DNA from: Mesorhizobium ventifaucium
GTDB lineage: Bacteria > Pseudomonadota > Alphaproteobacteria > Rhizobiales > Rhizobiaceae
NCBI RefSeq assembly: GCF_935822925.1
Contig: NZ_CAKXZS010000003.1
Span: forward strand, 267,311 to 331,310
DNA length: 64,000 bases
Direction: 5' to 3'
The position numbers were made by a program, and so were the translations under genes. Below are positions 47,470 through 54,873 of this stretch, in pieces. A model generated the notes under the pieces. It saw nothing but the letters and a program-made list of their open reading frames with translations, was not told where the DNA came from and searched no databases. Numbering within the stretch: the first letter of the stretch is position 1; every line of letters starts with the position of its first letter.

Positions 47470-47563
47470 TCGACGGCAAGGCCGAGGAAAGCTCCGGGGT
47501 CCGCCGCCAGGCGGCGCGCGGGGGAAGGCTGGTACGACGCCTTCACGCGACGTGTTTGGTTGA
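47470..47563 (+). pseudogene. Duplicated 3' end of fccB
   Basis: Bases 47475-47563 match 45355-45445 (the last 30 codons of fccB) with about 10-15% change and two small deletions. Shared pieces include gccgaggaaagctcc, gaaggctgg and gacgccttcacgc, and both end in a tga after gtgtttgg. It is on the same strand as fccB and runs up to the ccoI 3' end. No other part of fccB is present, so it is a leftover of a second copy. Confidence 0.8.
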
Positions 47564-47572
47564 AGGCGAGGC

Positions 47573-49759
47573 TCAGCTCCGCTCGACGGCCGAGCCAGCC
47601 ATGACCGAAGCGCCGACAGTATGGCGGGCACGCTCCACCTCGGCGCCGGATCGTTGCTCCGGGATCAGCGCTGGAACAGGATCCGGCAGCCGCTCCAGCC
47701 GCAGCGAATTCACCACCACGAGGATGCTCGAGCCGGCCATGACCGCCGCCGCAAGGATTGGCTGCAGAAGGCCGAATGCTGCGAACGTCAGGGCGACGAG
47801 GTTGTAGCCGAACGCCCACATAAGGTTGGTCAAGATTGTCCTGCGGACCGCGCGGGCGACGTCGACGATCCAGGGCAGCATCCACAATCCGTCCGCAGGC
47901 AGCACGAGCGCCGCAGTCTCGCGGGCGAGATCGGTGGCGGAGCCGACGGCAATACCGACATCTGCGGCGGCCAGGACCGGCCCGTCATTCAGTCCATCGC
48001 CGACCATCGCCACCGAACTGTGGTCATGGCGGAGCCGATCCAGGGCCAGCCGTTTGGCCTCCGGCGAAAGGCCCGCGCGGACGTCCTTGATCCCGACCAG
48101 GGCCGCGATCCGCTCCGCAGCTTGCGCCAAGTCGCCGGTCAACAGCGTGGCGTCGAGCCCGCGCTCACGCAGGGCCGCGATCGCGGCCTGCGCCTCAGGA
48201 AGCGGTGAATCATCGAGCGACAGCACGGCGTGAACCTGCTCGCCCCAACCGACATAGACCACCGAATGACCGCTCGCCTCCAGCGACCGCGCACGCTCGG
48301 TCAGCGACGGGGGAAGCGGCCAGCCCAGATCATTCATCAATCTGCCGTTCCCTGCCGCTACGGGCCTGCCTTCGGCGCTGCCGCGGATGCCACGGCCGGG
48401 AACCGTCCGGATATCGCGGGTGACGAGCGGCGTGATGCAGCGCTGCGCGGCGGCTGCCGCGATGGCCCGCGCCAGACCATGCTCGGAAAGGCGCTCCAGA
48501 CCGGCGGCGCGCGCCAGTACTTCGTCGATGCCGACCTCCTGGCAGTCGACGCCGACGAGCCGCGCTTTGCCCGCCGTCAGAGTGCCGGTCTTGTCGAAGG
48601 CGAGCAACCGGACACGCGCGAGGGTCTCGAGCACGCCGGGGTCGCGGACCAGACAGCCGTGCCGTGCCAACCGGCCGATGCCGAGTGATGTCGCCATCGG
48701 AGCAGCGAGGCCGACGGCACAAGGACAGGCAACCACCAGTACCGAGAGGCCAATCAGCAACGCCCGATCGAACGGCAATGACTGCGCCCAGTAAACGATC
48801 GTCAGCCCGCCGAGGGCGAGGACGAGCGGCACGGACACGCCAACGACGCGATCGGCAAGGCGCTGGGTTGGACTGCGACGGCCCAGCGCTTCGCGCACCG
48901 ACCGGCAAATCCGCGCCCAGCGGGTTGCAGTCCCGTCACCGCTGCTTTGGATCAGGAGCGGGCCGTCGATATTGATACTGCCGGCAATCACGTTGGAGCC
49001 GGCGCCCTTTGTCACTTGCCGGCTTTCTCCGGTAATCACGGCTTCATCGGTGTTCGATTCCCCCTCGACAACCACGCCGTCGACCGGAATGCGCTCGCCT
49101 GGCCGGACCCGCACCAGCATGCCGGCCGATACCTCCCGCACCGGACGGCGGATCTCTGTCGCGCCATCGACCACGGTCGCGCTCTCGCTTTCTGCGGCCA
49201 GAAGAGGTTCGAGGTCGCGCGCCGCCCTGGCGCGGCCAACAGCCTCGAGATAGCGGCCAACGGTGAATAGCATCAGCACCATCACGGCGGTGTCGAAATA
49301 GACATGCGTGCTGCCCTCGAACACGGCAAATGCCGAATAGAGGTAAGCGGCAGCGACGCCAAGCACGATGAGTGCCGACGACGTCACTCGTCCCTGAATG
49401 CCATTGAGCCACATTTCGCGCAGATAGGGTCCGCCGAGAATCACCACCGCCGGCGTCGCGAAGATCCAGAGCAAAAGGTGGATCCACGGCAGCACGCCCG
49501 CATCGACGCCGGTGAACGCGTCCGAATAGAGGAGGAGGCTGAACATCATGATATTCATGGAGAGAAAGCCTCCCACGCCGAGTTGGATCAGAAGCCAGGC
49601 GGCTTCCCACTCTTCGTGTCTGCCGCTCTTCACCTGAAAGGCGATGCAACAGCCGTAGCAGCAGAAAGCGCAAGCCTCACCGTTGAGCCTGCGCTCCATC
49701 GGGCGCAGGCCGATGGGCAGCGAACAATGGCTACAGAGGATATCGCCATGCGCAGTCAT
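47573..49759 (-). CDS. CcoI/FixI-type copper-translocating P-type ATPase
   Basis: A 728-residue P1B ATPase that exports copper for cbb3-type oxidase assembly. The N-terminus has CSHC and a CCYGCCIAFQ site typical of CcoI. Membrane copper motif VACPCAVGLAAPM, phosphorylation site AFDKTGTLTAGKARL, dephosphorylation loop ITGESRQVTKG and hinge MVGDGLNDGPVLAAADVGIA are intact. The nucleotide-domain SEHP signature reads LSEHGLARAI, so the Pro is changed to Gly. The start at 49759 overlaps the upstream membrane protein by four bases; the frame is open to 50323 but only as antisense of that gene. Confidence 0.92.
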   Translation of the reverse strand: MTAHGDILCSHCSLPIGLRPMERRLNGEACAFCCYGCCIAFQVKSGRHEEWEAAWLLIQLGVGGFLSMNIMMFSLLLYSDAFTGVDAGVLPWIHLLLWIFATPAVVILGGPYLREMWLNGIQGRVTSSALIVLGVAAAYLYSAFAVFEGSTHVYFDTAVMVLMLFTVGRYLEAVGRARAARDLEPLLAAESESATVVDGATEIRRPVREVSAGMLVRVRPGERIPVDGVVVEGESNTDEAVITGESRQVTKGAGSNVIAGSINIDGPLLIQSSGDGTATRWARICRSVREALGRRSPTQRLADRVVGVSVPLVLALGGLTIVYWAQSLPFDRALLIGLSVLVVACPCAVGLAAPMATSLGIGRLARHGCLVRDPGVLETLARVRLLAFDKTGTLTAGKARLVGVDCQEVGIDEVLARAAGLERLSEHGLARAIAAAAAQRCITPLVTRDIRTVPGRGIRGSAEGRPVAAGNGRLMNDLGWPLPPSLTERARSLEASGHSVVYVGWGEQVHAVLSLDDSPLPEAQAAIAALRERGLDATLLTGDLAQAAERIAALVGIKDVRAGLSPEAKRLALDRLRHDHSSVAMVGDGLNDGPVLAAADVGIAVGSATDLARETAALVLPADGLWMLPWIVDVARAVRRTILTNLMWAFGYNLVALTFAAFGLLQPILAAAVMAGSSILVVVNSLRLERLPDPVPALIPEQRSGAEVERARHTVGASVMAGSAVERS

Positions 49760-50484
49760 GCGGGATGTCCGCCCAGCCAGGCAAGGCCGATATGCGCGTC
49801 GGAAGGCAGGAGACCACGGCCGAGCGTGATGAGACCGAGCAAAAGAATAAAGCCACCAGCCAGCCGCACGCCGCGCCGCCGCCAGGCTGGCCCAAGTATC
49901 CGGCCAACGCCGCCCATCATCAACATCGCGGGGAAGGTTCCCAGTCCGAACCATGCCATGACGAGAAACCCGGGAAGCGCTCCGGCGGTGCTCGCCGCCT
50001 GGGCGGCGAAGGCATAGACCAGGGGACATGGCAGGAAGCCGTTGAAAACGCCAAAGGCAAGCGGTGCGGCGCTGCTCCGGGCAGTCAACAGACCACGCAG
50101 GGACAGTGCAAATGTGCTGCCGCCAAATCCGATCGCAAGGCGATGAAAAACCTGCAGCAAGCCGAAGAACTGCAACGCCATGGCAATCATGAGCAGGCCA
50201 GCGACGGTCGCGAGAATTCGTTGGGCGATGTCGAGGGAGCCGTTCAAGAGCGGCGCCGCCGTTAGACCTTGCGTGGTGCAGATAACCTGACCGATCGCAC
50301 CCGCGAGCCCGCCCAGAAAGCAATAGGTTGTCAATCGGCCGGTATTATAGAGCAGGTGGCGAAGGACGGTTGCGCCTCCGCCTCGCTGATCGCGGCCCAG
50401 CGCGCAGGCAAAGCCGCCGCACATTCCGATGCAATGAAAGCTGCCTGCAAATCCAGCGGCGAAGATCACGAGGTAGTAGATCAT
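49756..50484 (-). CDS. DsbD_2/TauE-like membrane protein of the oxidase operon
   Basis: A 242-residue membrane protein with six helices. Conserved cysteine/histidine sites are FHCIGMCGGFACALG in helix 1 and NGFLPCPLVYAFAAQ mid-protein, typical of the DsbD_2 (PF13386) group that is often called sulfite exporter TauE/SafE. Relatives beside ccoI are thought to help copper handling or thiol supply in cbb3 assembly. It overlaps ccoI by four bases and follows a cluster of very small membrane proteins. Confidence 0.88.
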   Translation of the reverse strand: MIYYLVIFAAGFAGSFHCIGMCGGFACALGRDQRGGGATVLRHLLYNTGRLTTYCFLGGLAGAIGQVICTTQGLTAAPLLNGSLDIAQRILATVAGLLMIAMALQFFGLLQVFHRLAIGFGGSTFALSLRGLLTARSSAAPLAFGVFNGFLPCPLVYAFAAQAASTAGALPGFLVMAWFGLGTFPAMLMMGGVGRILGPAWRRRGVRLAGGFILLLGLITLGRGLLPSDAHIGLAWLGGHPA

Positions 50485-50514
50485 TGGCGTTTTCGAAGCG
50501 CCGCGTCCGCGTCG

Positions 50515-50637
50515 CTATTGCCGCACAAGATAGACAAGAAAGATGATAAAGCCGACGGTGCAGCCGCCATAGATGAGGAAGCCGAGCATCTGTGGCAAGC
50601 CGGCGTCAGCGAGCTTGAAAACCGTGTCCTGTAGCAT
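50515..50637 (-). CDS. 40-residue membrane protein of the oxidase operon
   Basis: From ATG 50637 the frame reads MLQDTVFKLADAG then one helix (LGFLIYGGCTVGFIIFLVYL) and ends VRQ with TAG. AGGAG lies seven bases before the start, so translation is likely. It is too small for routine gene finding. It sits 30 bases upstream of the TauE-like gene in the same operon. It resembles no family I can name; a small oxidase subunit such as CcoQ is a fair guess. Confidence 0.65.
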   Translation of the reverse strand: MLQDTVFKLADAGLPQMLGFLIYGGCTVGFIIFLVYLVRQ

Positions 50638-50651
50638 CCGTTGCTCCTATG

Positions 50652-50750
50652 TCAGCCGAAATAAAGACGAAGCACGTTTACCGCCACCTCGAATGCCAGG
50701 AAAAGGAGGTTCAATGCGGCGACCCCAAGGAGAATTTTGGCTACCAACAT
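50652..50750 (-). CDS. 32-residue membrane protein of the oxidase operon
   Basis: The frame MLVAKILLGVAALNLLFLAF then EVAVNVLRLYFG forms one membrane helix with a short polar end. AGGAG is eight bases before ATG 50750; an in-frame ATG two codons earlier (50756) is too close to that site. It lies between two other tiny membrane genes on the same strand. I cannot assign a family; an oxidase accessory subunit is possible. Confidence 0.6.
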   Translation of the reverse strand: MLVAKILLGVAALNLLFLAFEVAVNVLRLYFG

Positions 50751-50790
50751 CTCCATCACTCCTGCCTTATCAGTTCTTGCGACAGTCTTC

Positions 50791-51015
50791 TTAGAACAGA
50801 CGGCCGGGGCCGAGCCCGCCCCAATAAACATACATGTAATACAGGCCCCAGGCGAACAGCAGCACGTAGACGACGAGAAGCCATAGCGGAATGAAGCCCA
50901 CACGCGCCTGTATCAGGCCGCCGGCATAGTCCTCTAGTTCAGGGTGCGAGCTTTGACGTACATCCAGTTCCGGGTGCCTCGGGCTCTCCGGATCGCTGCT
51001 CTGCAGATCGCTCAT
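50791..51015 (-). CDS. 74-residue single-helix protein of the oxidase operon
   Basis: After a polar N-terminus (SDLQSSDPESPRHPELDVRQ, with a second SSHPELEDYAGG) a single helix GFIPLWLLVVYVLLFAWGL leads into YYMYVYWGGLGPGRLF. The pattern of an aromatic, glycine-rich end recalls the N-terminal anchor of CcoP-type subunits split off as a separate gene. The start at 51015 has GGAGATGGAGA in front. It overlaps the previous small gene by 77 bases in another frame, which is unusual but both have ribosome sites. Confidence 0.65.
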   Translation of the reverse strand: MSDLQSSDPESPRHPELDVRQSSHPELEDYAGGLIQARVGFIPLWLLVVYVLLFAWGLYYMYVYWGGLGPGRLF

Positions 51016-51163
51016 TCTCCATCTCCCTTTCAAAAAAGCCGTTGGCGGCTTTGTCGGTGCCGCTCAACGCGCCGGATAGGACGCCCCAGATGAACAAGAA
51101 CAGGGCCGCCAGGCTCATCATCATGGCGCCCGCATATGGTCCAGTGACTTCAAAACCGAGCAT
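50939..51163 (-). CDS. Small CcoS-like membrane protein
   Basis: A 74-residue protein: MLGFEVTGPYAGAMMMSLAA starts a helix that ends LFLFIWGVLSGALSGTDKAAN, followed by a polar, acidic tail with a Cys (EAPGTGCTSKLAP). The core pattern F-W-x-x-x-S-G-x-x-x-G/D-D resembles CcoS, a cbb3 assembly factor, but similarity is weak. It begins 3 bases after the haem protein stop and overlaps the next gene. Confidence 0.55.
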   Translation of the reverse strand: MLGFEVTGPYAGAMMMSLAALFLFIWGVLSGALSGTDKAANGFFEREMENERSAEQRSGEPEAPGTGCTSKLAP

Positions 51164-51166
51164 GCG

Positions 51167-52831
51167 CTAACCTCCGGCGGGTGCCTGTTTCTCGCCAGGC
51201 AGCGCTGGCGGGCCGGACGCCGGCACCGACGGATCGGGCACATAGGCTCGCTCAGGCTTGTCAGCGACCAGTTCCAGATCGTTCAGCGCCGCGCGGGCCT
51301 CCTGCTTGATCGACAGCGGCTGCAGCGAGAGCGGGTCTTTATAGGCTGAAAGCGCCACCACGAAATAGGAAAGTGCCCACCGGTCCTCGTCCGGAAAGGA
51401 ATCCCGATAGGACGGCATCGGCGTGCCGCTGAGGCCGGTAGTTATCGTCCGGAAGATGTCTTCGACGGCCGGGCCAGACTTGAATTGGCCGCTGGTGAGG
51501 TCGGCCGGCGGGGTGGCGAACCCGATATCATCCTTGAGGCCGGCAGCCTTCTCGCCGTCGCCCTTGCCGCCTTGGCCGTGGCATTCCCAGCACTTCGCCA
51601 CCTGCCAAACCTCCTTACCACGGTCCAGCATCGTCTGGGACGGGGTCGGCGGGCGCCCGATATACAACGGTGGGCCAGGCGGTTCCTCGACGAAGAAAGC
51701 GTAAGGGCTGGCGGGATCGGAACGGTCAACGGCTAGCTCATATTTGATGTATTGGATCACCGCCAGCCGATCGTTGAGCGGCAGTTCGTACCAAGGGGGC
51801 ATTGCCGTGCCGCGGATGCCGCGAGTAATGGTGCGCAGCATGTCGCCGTCCGTGGGCAGGGGCTCCTTTGTCAACCTGAACTTGAAGACTGCGGACGTGA
51901 AGTCCCTGGGCCGCTGGTTAAACATAAAGGTGGCGGCTGGCCCGTTGCCGTCGCCTTTGGCACCGTGGCAACCGATGCAGCGGCGCTCATAGACTTCCTT
52001 GCCATAAGCAATCCATTCCTCGGAGCGCGGCATCGTCGCATCCATGACCTCCAGGCTTTGCGGCTCGAAAAGATCGCGCCATTTACCCCGGTTCGTGCCG
52101 AGCTTCTGGACGTAGGAAACGAGCGCCGCCACCGCTTCCGTCTCCGCCGCGATGCTGACGGTTTCTCCTGTGTATTCGTCATTCGGCGTCAGGATGATCG
52201 GCTTTCTTTCGCGCGCCTTCAGCGGCACGAACAGCAACCCGTACGCATTCGGCGTCAGCTGGATGGCTTGCTGGCTGTCGAAGTCGAACAGGCCTTCGGT
52301 GACCTCTGTCCTTTCCAGGGTGCGATTGCCAGCGCCGTCGTCAACGATACGGACAGCTGCATCGGGCTCGTGGAAAAGGCCGCGATACGGCGCCATTATC
52401 GAGTCCGGCACCAGCATCCGCGGATTGTAGAAGTGCGCCAGGTGCCACTCGTCGCTGTATTTCAGGCCGACGCGCGTCAGGTCCGGCCCGATCCGGCGTG
52501 TGCCTAACAGGTGCGGCACGTCATAGGCGTATTCGCCCGCCTCGCTGACCGGTCCCCAGCGGCGGATCTCGCCGGTCACCGGCCGCACGAATTGCGAATG
52601 GCAGTACCAGCAGCCTTCGCGCAGGTAAATGTTGCGGCCGCGACGCTGCTGCTCGGTGTAGTCCGTCGCCTCTGAAACCGTCCACTTCAGCTGGCCGAAA
52701 TCCGTGCGCACCACCGAAGTCACGCGCGTAGTTCGTGAGGACGGCTCCACGAAGGGCAGCACGCCCTGCGTGATCACCGCAAGGGTGATGCAAAAGACGC
52801 CGGCGAACAGCGCGAAGAAGCGAACGTTCAC
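51167..52831 (-). CDS. Three-haem cytochrome c, fused CcoO/CcoP-type oxidase subunit
   Basis: A 554-residue membrane-anchored cytochrome. One N-terminal helix (FALFAGVFCITLAVITQGVL) is followed by a CcoO domain with CWYCHSQFVRPVTGEIRRWG and GTRRIGPDLTRVG. Two further cytochrome c domains have CIGCHGAKGDGNG (near residue 285) and CWECHGQGGKGDG (near 415), the di-haem part that CcoP supplies in ordinary cbb3 oxidases. Fusion of the two subunits is the visible difference. It overlaps ccoN by four bases and passes electrons to it. The C-terminal 60 residues are Pro-rich. Confidence 0.9.
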   Translation of the reverse strand: MNVRFFALFAGVFCITLAVITQGVLPFVEPSSRTTRVTSVVRTDFGQLKWTVSEATDYTEQQRRGRNIYLREGCWYCHSQFVRPVTGEIRRWGPVSEAGEYAYDVPHLLGTRRIGPDLTRVGLKYSDEWHLAHFYNPRMLVPDSIMAPYRGLFHEPDAAVRIVDDGAGNRTLERTEVTEGLFDFDSQQAIQLTPNAYGLLFVPLKARERKPIILTPNDEYTGETVSIAAETEAVAALVSYVQKLGTNRGKWRDLFEPQSLEVMDATMPRSEEWIAYGKEVYERRCIGCHGAKGDGNGPAATFMFNQRPRDFTSAVFKFRLTKEPLPTDGDMLRTITRGIRGTAMPPWYELPLNDRLAVIQYIKYELAVDRSDPASPYAFFVEEPPGPPLYIGRPPTPSQTMLDRGKEVWQVAKCWECHGQGGKGDGEKAAGLKDDIGFATPPADLTSGQFKSGPAVEDIFRTITTGLSGTPMPSYRDSFPDEDRWALSYFVVALSAYKDPLSLQPLSIKQEARAALNDLELVADKPERAYVPDPSVPASGPPALPGEKQAPAGG

Positions 52832-54285
52832 TGCGCGGGCCCTCCCGCCGGGGCCGGGATAGGCGCCTCCACCGGCCCGCGGACGCGTCGCGCCTCAGCC
52901 GCCGGGCTGGTCAGTGCGGTCAGCATCAGATTCACCACCAGCAGCGACATACCGATATCCATGCTGATGCCTGCCAGGGTCCGCGCCAGCCAGTAGGGCT
53001 TCACCCAGACGAGCGAGTCGAGCCATTCGACACCATTCATCCATTGATAACCCTGCTGCAGCCCGCCCGCTGTGAGAACCAGGCCCATGGTCGTGATGCC
53101 GACGGTGATCAGCCAGAACGACCAGTTGCCGAGCTTGAAGGACCAGAGTTCGCGCCCGAACAGCCGCGGCCAAGTATAGACGAGGCCCCCCATCGCCCAG
53201 ACGACGAAGGTGCCGAACACGGTGAGATGCGAATGCGAGATGACGAAATCGGTGAAATGGGTCGGCTGCTGCAGCTGCCGCAGCGCCTCGGTCGAGCCCT
53301 GGAAGCAGCCGACGAGATACATGAGCGAGCCCATGATCAGGAACTTCGCCGGCAAGTTCCTGCCGAACTCATGCCACTTGCCCATCATGGTGCCGAAGAA
53401 GTTCACCAGCACCGTCCACACCGGTATGATCAGCAGCATCGACGTGACGACGGCCAAGGTCTCGGCCCAGTCCGCGATCGGGCTGTAGAGGTAATGGTGG
53501 ATGCCGACGAACGGGTAAAACAATGCCAGGGACCAGAAGCCTACCAGCGAGAGCTTATGGGCATAGAGCGGATTTCGCGCGCTGATCGGCAGGAAATAGT
53601 AGATGATCACGTAGCCCGCGGGCGTTAGCCACAGCCCGACGATGTAGTGGAGATAGAGGCCATGGAAGGCGGCGCTGTTGATGCCCGAGATCGTGTACGG
53701 CAGGATGAAGCTTCCAAGCACGAAGTTCATCGTCGTCCACACGAAAGTGGCGATCAAGTACCATAGCGCGACATAGATCGCCGGCTCGAGCCTTCGACTG
53801 ATCGTGATCAGGAATTGCGCGGTAGCAACAGCCACTACGATGAAGAATGCGACCTTCGCATAGAGCGGAAACTCTCCGGCTTCCAAACCGTCACTGTCGC
53901 CGAACAGCAAGCCGACCAAACCGGCAAGCGTTGCGATGTTCCAGACCCATGCGAGGAGAACCGACCACTCCGACCATATCACCCGCACCCCCGACAGACG
54001 CGGCACGAGATAGTAGCAAAGGCCGATGAAAAGCGTCGAGAAGGCGCCGAAGATAACACCGTTGACGTGGACCGGGCGCAGCCGGCCGAAGGTGAGCTCG
54101 AGGTTTCCCGATCCAAGATAGTCGGGGTAGTTGAAGGTGCTCGAGATCAGGACGCCGACGGATGGCGTCACCATCAGCCAGAACATGCCGAAATAAAGCC
54201 AGGTCCGCACGACCCGATTGTCGACCAGCGCATCCAGGTCCACATTCGCGAACTTGCCGCGCAGCTCCATCCCAGTCTCTGCCAA
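52828..54285 (-). CDS. C-family (cbb3-like) haem-copper oxidase catalytic subunit CcoN
   Basis: A 485-residue subunit with about 12 helices. The low-spin haem His is in RPVHVNGVIFGAFS, Cu-B and Tyr-helix region is YLHYIVGLWLTPAGY and FYPFVGIHHYLYSP, where the Tyr in FYPFVG matches the helix VII crosslinked Tyr of cbb3 oxidases. The high-spin haem His pair is in VISHSHLTVFGTFVVW. These match C-family oxidases and not NO reductases, which lack the Tyr. The start at 54285 follows no strong site. Overlap with the cytochrome gene supports one operon. Confidence 0.9.
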   Translation of the reverse strand: MAETGMELRGKFANVDLDALVDNRVVRTWLYFGMFWLMVTPSVGVLISSTFNYPDYLGSGNLELTFGRLRPVHVNGVIFGAFSTLFIGLCYYLVPRLSGVRVIWSEWSVLLAWVWNIATLAGLVGLLFGDSDGLEAGEFPLYAKVAFFIVVAVATAQFLITISRRLEPAIYVALWYLIATFVWTTMNFVLGSFILPYTISGINSAAFHGLYLHYIVGLWLTPAGYVIIYYFLPISARNPLYAHKLSLVGFWSLALFYPFVGIHHYLYSPIADWAETLAVVTSMLLIIPVWTVLVNFFGTMMGKWHEFGRNLPAKFLIMGSLMYLVGCFQGSTEALRQLQQPTHFTDFVISHSHLTVFGTFVVWAMGGLVYTWPRLFGRELWSFKLGNWSFWLITVGITTMGLVLTAGGLQQGYQWMNGVEWLDSLVWVKPYWLARTLAGISMDIGMSLLVVNLMLTALTSPAAEARRVRGPVEAPIPAPAGGPAQ

Positions 54286-54396
54286 CGCATAGACCTCCCC
54301 GCGCGGTTCCCGGGCCGCACCACTGCTTCAACCCCACCCTTCCCGATGGGACTCCCTTCGCGCTCCCGTGAAGTCGGTGCCCGGCTATCGCCGAGA

Positions 54397-54861
54397 CTAG
54401 TACTTGCCTGGCACCAACACCGAACCGGTGTTGGACCAGGTGATGTACGCCTCGAGCGCCTTCATCGCCTCCGATTCGGGATCGATCTTCTCGCCCTGGT
54501 TCGGTTTCTCGATGCACCAGTTGATCATGTCGCGCAGTGTCGCGAATTTGGCCATCGACTGCTGGAACTTCGGGAACGCATGCGGGTGGGTATCGGAGGC
54601 CATCGGATGGCACATGGCGCAGGCCCACCCGGTGGTCGACAGCTTGACCCCCAACTGCTCCGCCATCGCCGCATCACCGTGGAACAGGAGGTCTCCCTTC
54701 CTGACCTCCTCCATGAACGCCTCTTGATAGAGTTTCAGCTGCTTTGGCGTCACCGGATCCTTGTTGGCACTGGCCGGCCCGACGACGACGGCAGCTGCGA
54801 CGACCGCTCCTGCGACGGTGGAACGCCTCAGAATGCAGAGGAATGTCGATGTGTTTATCAT
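54397..54861 (-). CDS. Monohaem cytochrome c with SoxA/TsdA-like haem region
   Basis: A 154-residue exported protein (leader CILRRSTVAGAVVAAAVVVG). The haem motif is WACAMCHPMASDTHPHAFPK (near residue 80), followed by FATLRDMINWCIEKPNQGEK, which recalls the RDxINxC pattern of SoxA/TsdA cytochromes. That would give the haem a Cys or other unusual ligand and hints at sulfur chemistry; this is inference. The start is ATG 54861 with AAAGGG upstream; GTG codons just before are possible. It lies between the phosphoesterase and ccoN. Confidence 0.82.
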   Translation of the reverse strand: MINTSTFLCILRRSTVAGAVVAAAVVVGPASANKDPVTPKQLKLYQEAFMEEVRKGDLLFHGDAAMAEQLGVKLSTTGWACAMCHPMASDTHPHAFPKFQQSMAKFATLRDMINWCIEKPNQGEKIDPESEAMKALEAYITWSNTGSVLVPGKY

Positions 54862-54873
54862 AGCCACCACCCT

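Noticed and set aside
49760..50323. A 188-residue N-terminal extension of the copper ATPase
   Set aside because: It is only the DsbD_2-like gene read in another frame; the ATPase begins at 49759 with an ATGA overlap.
52828..54285. CcoN as a nitric oxide reductase subunit
   Set aside because: The helix VII Tyr of oxidases (FYPFVGIHH) is present and the partner is CcoO-like, not NorC-like.
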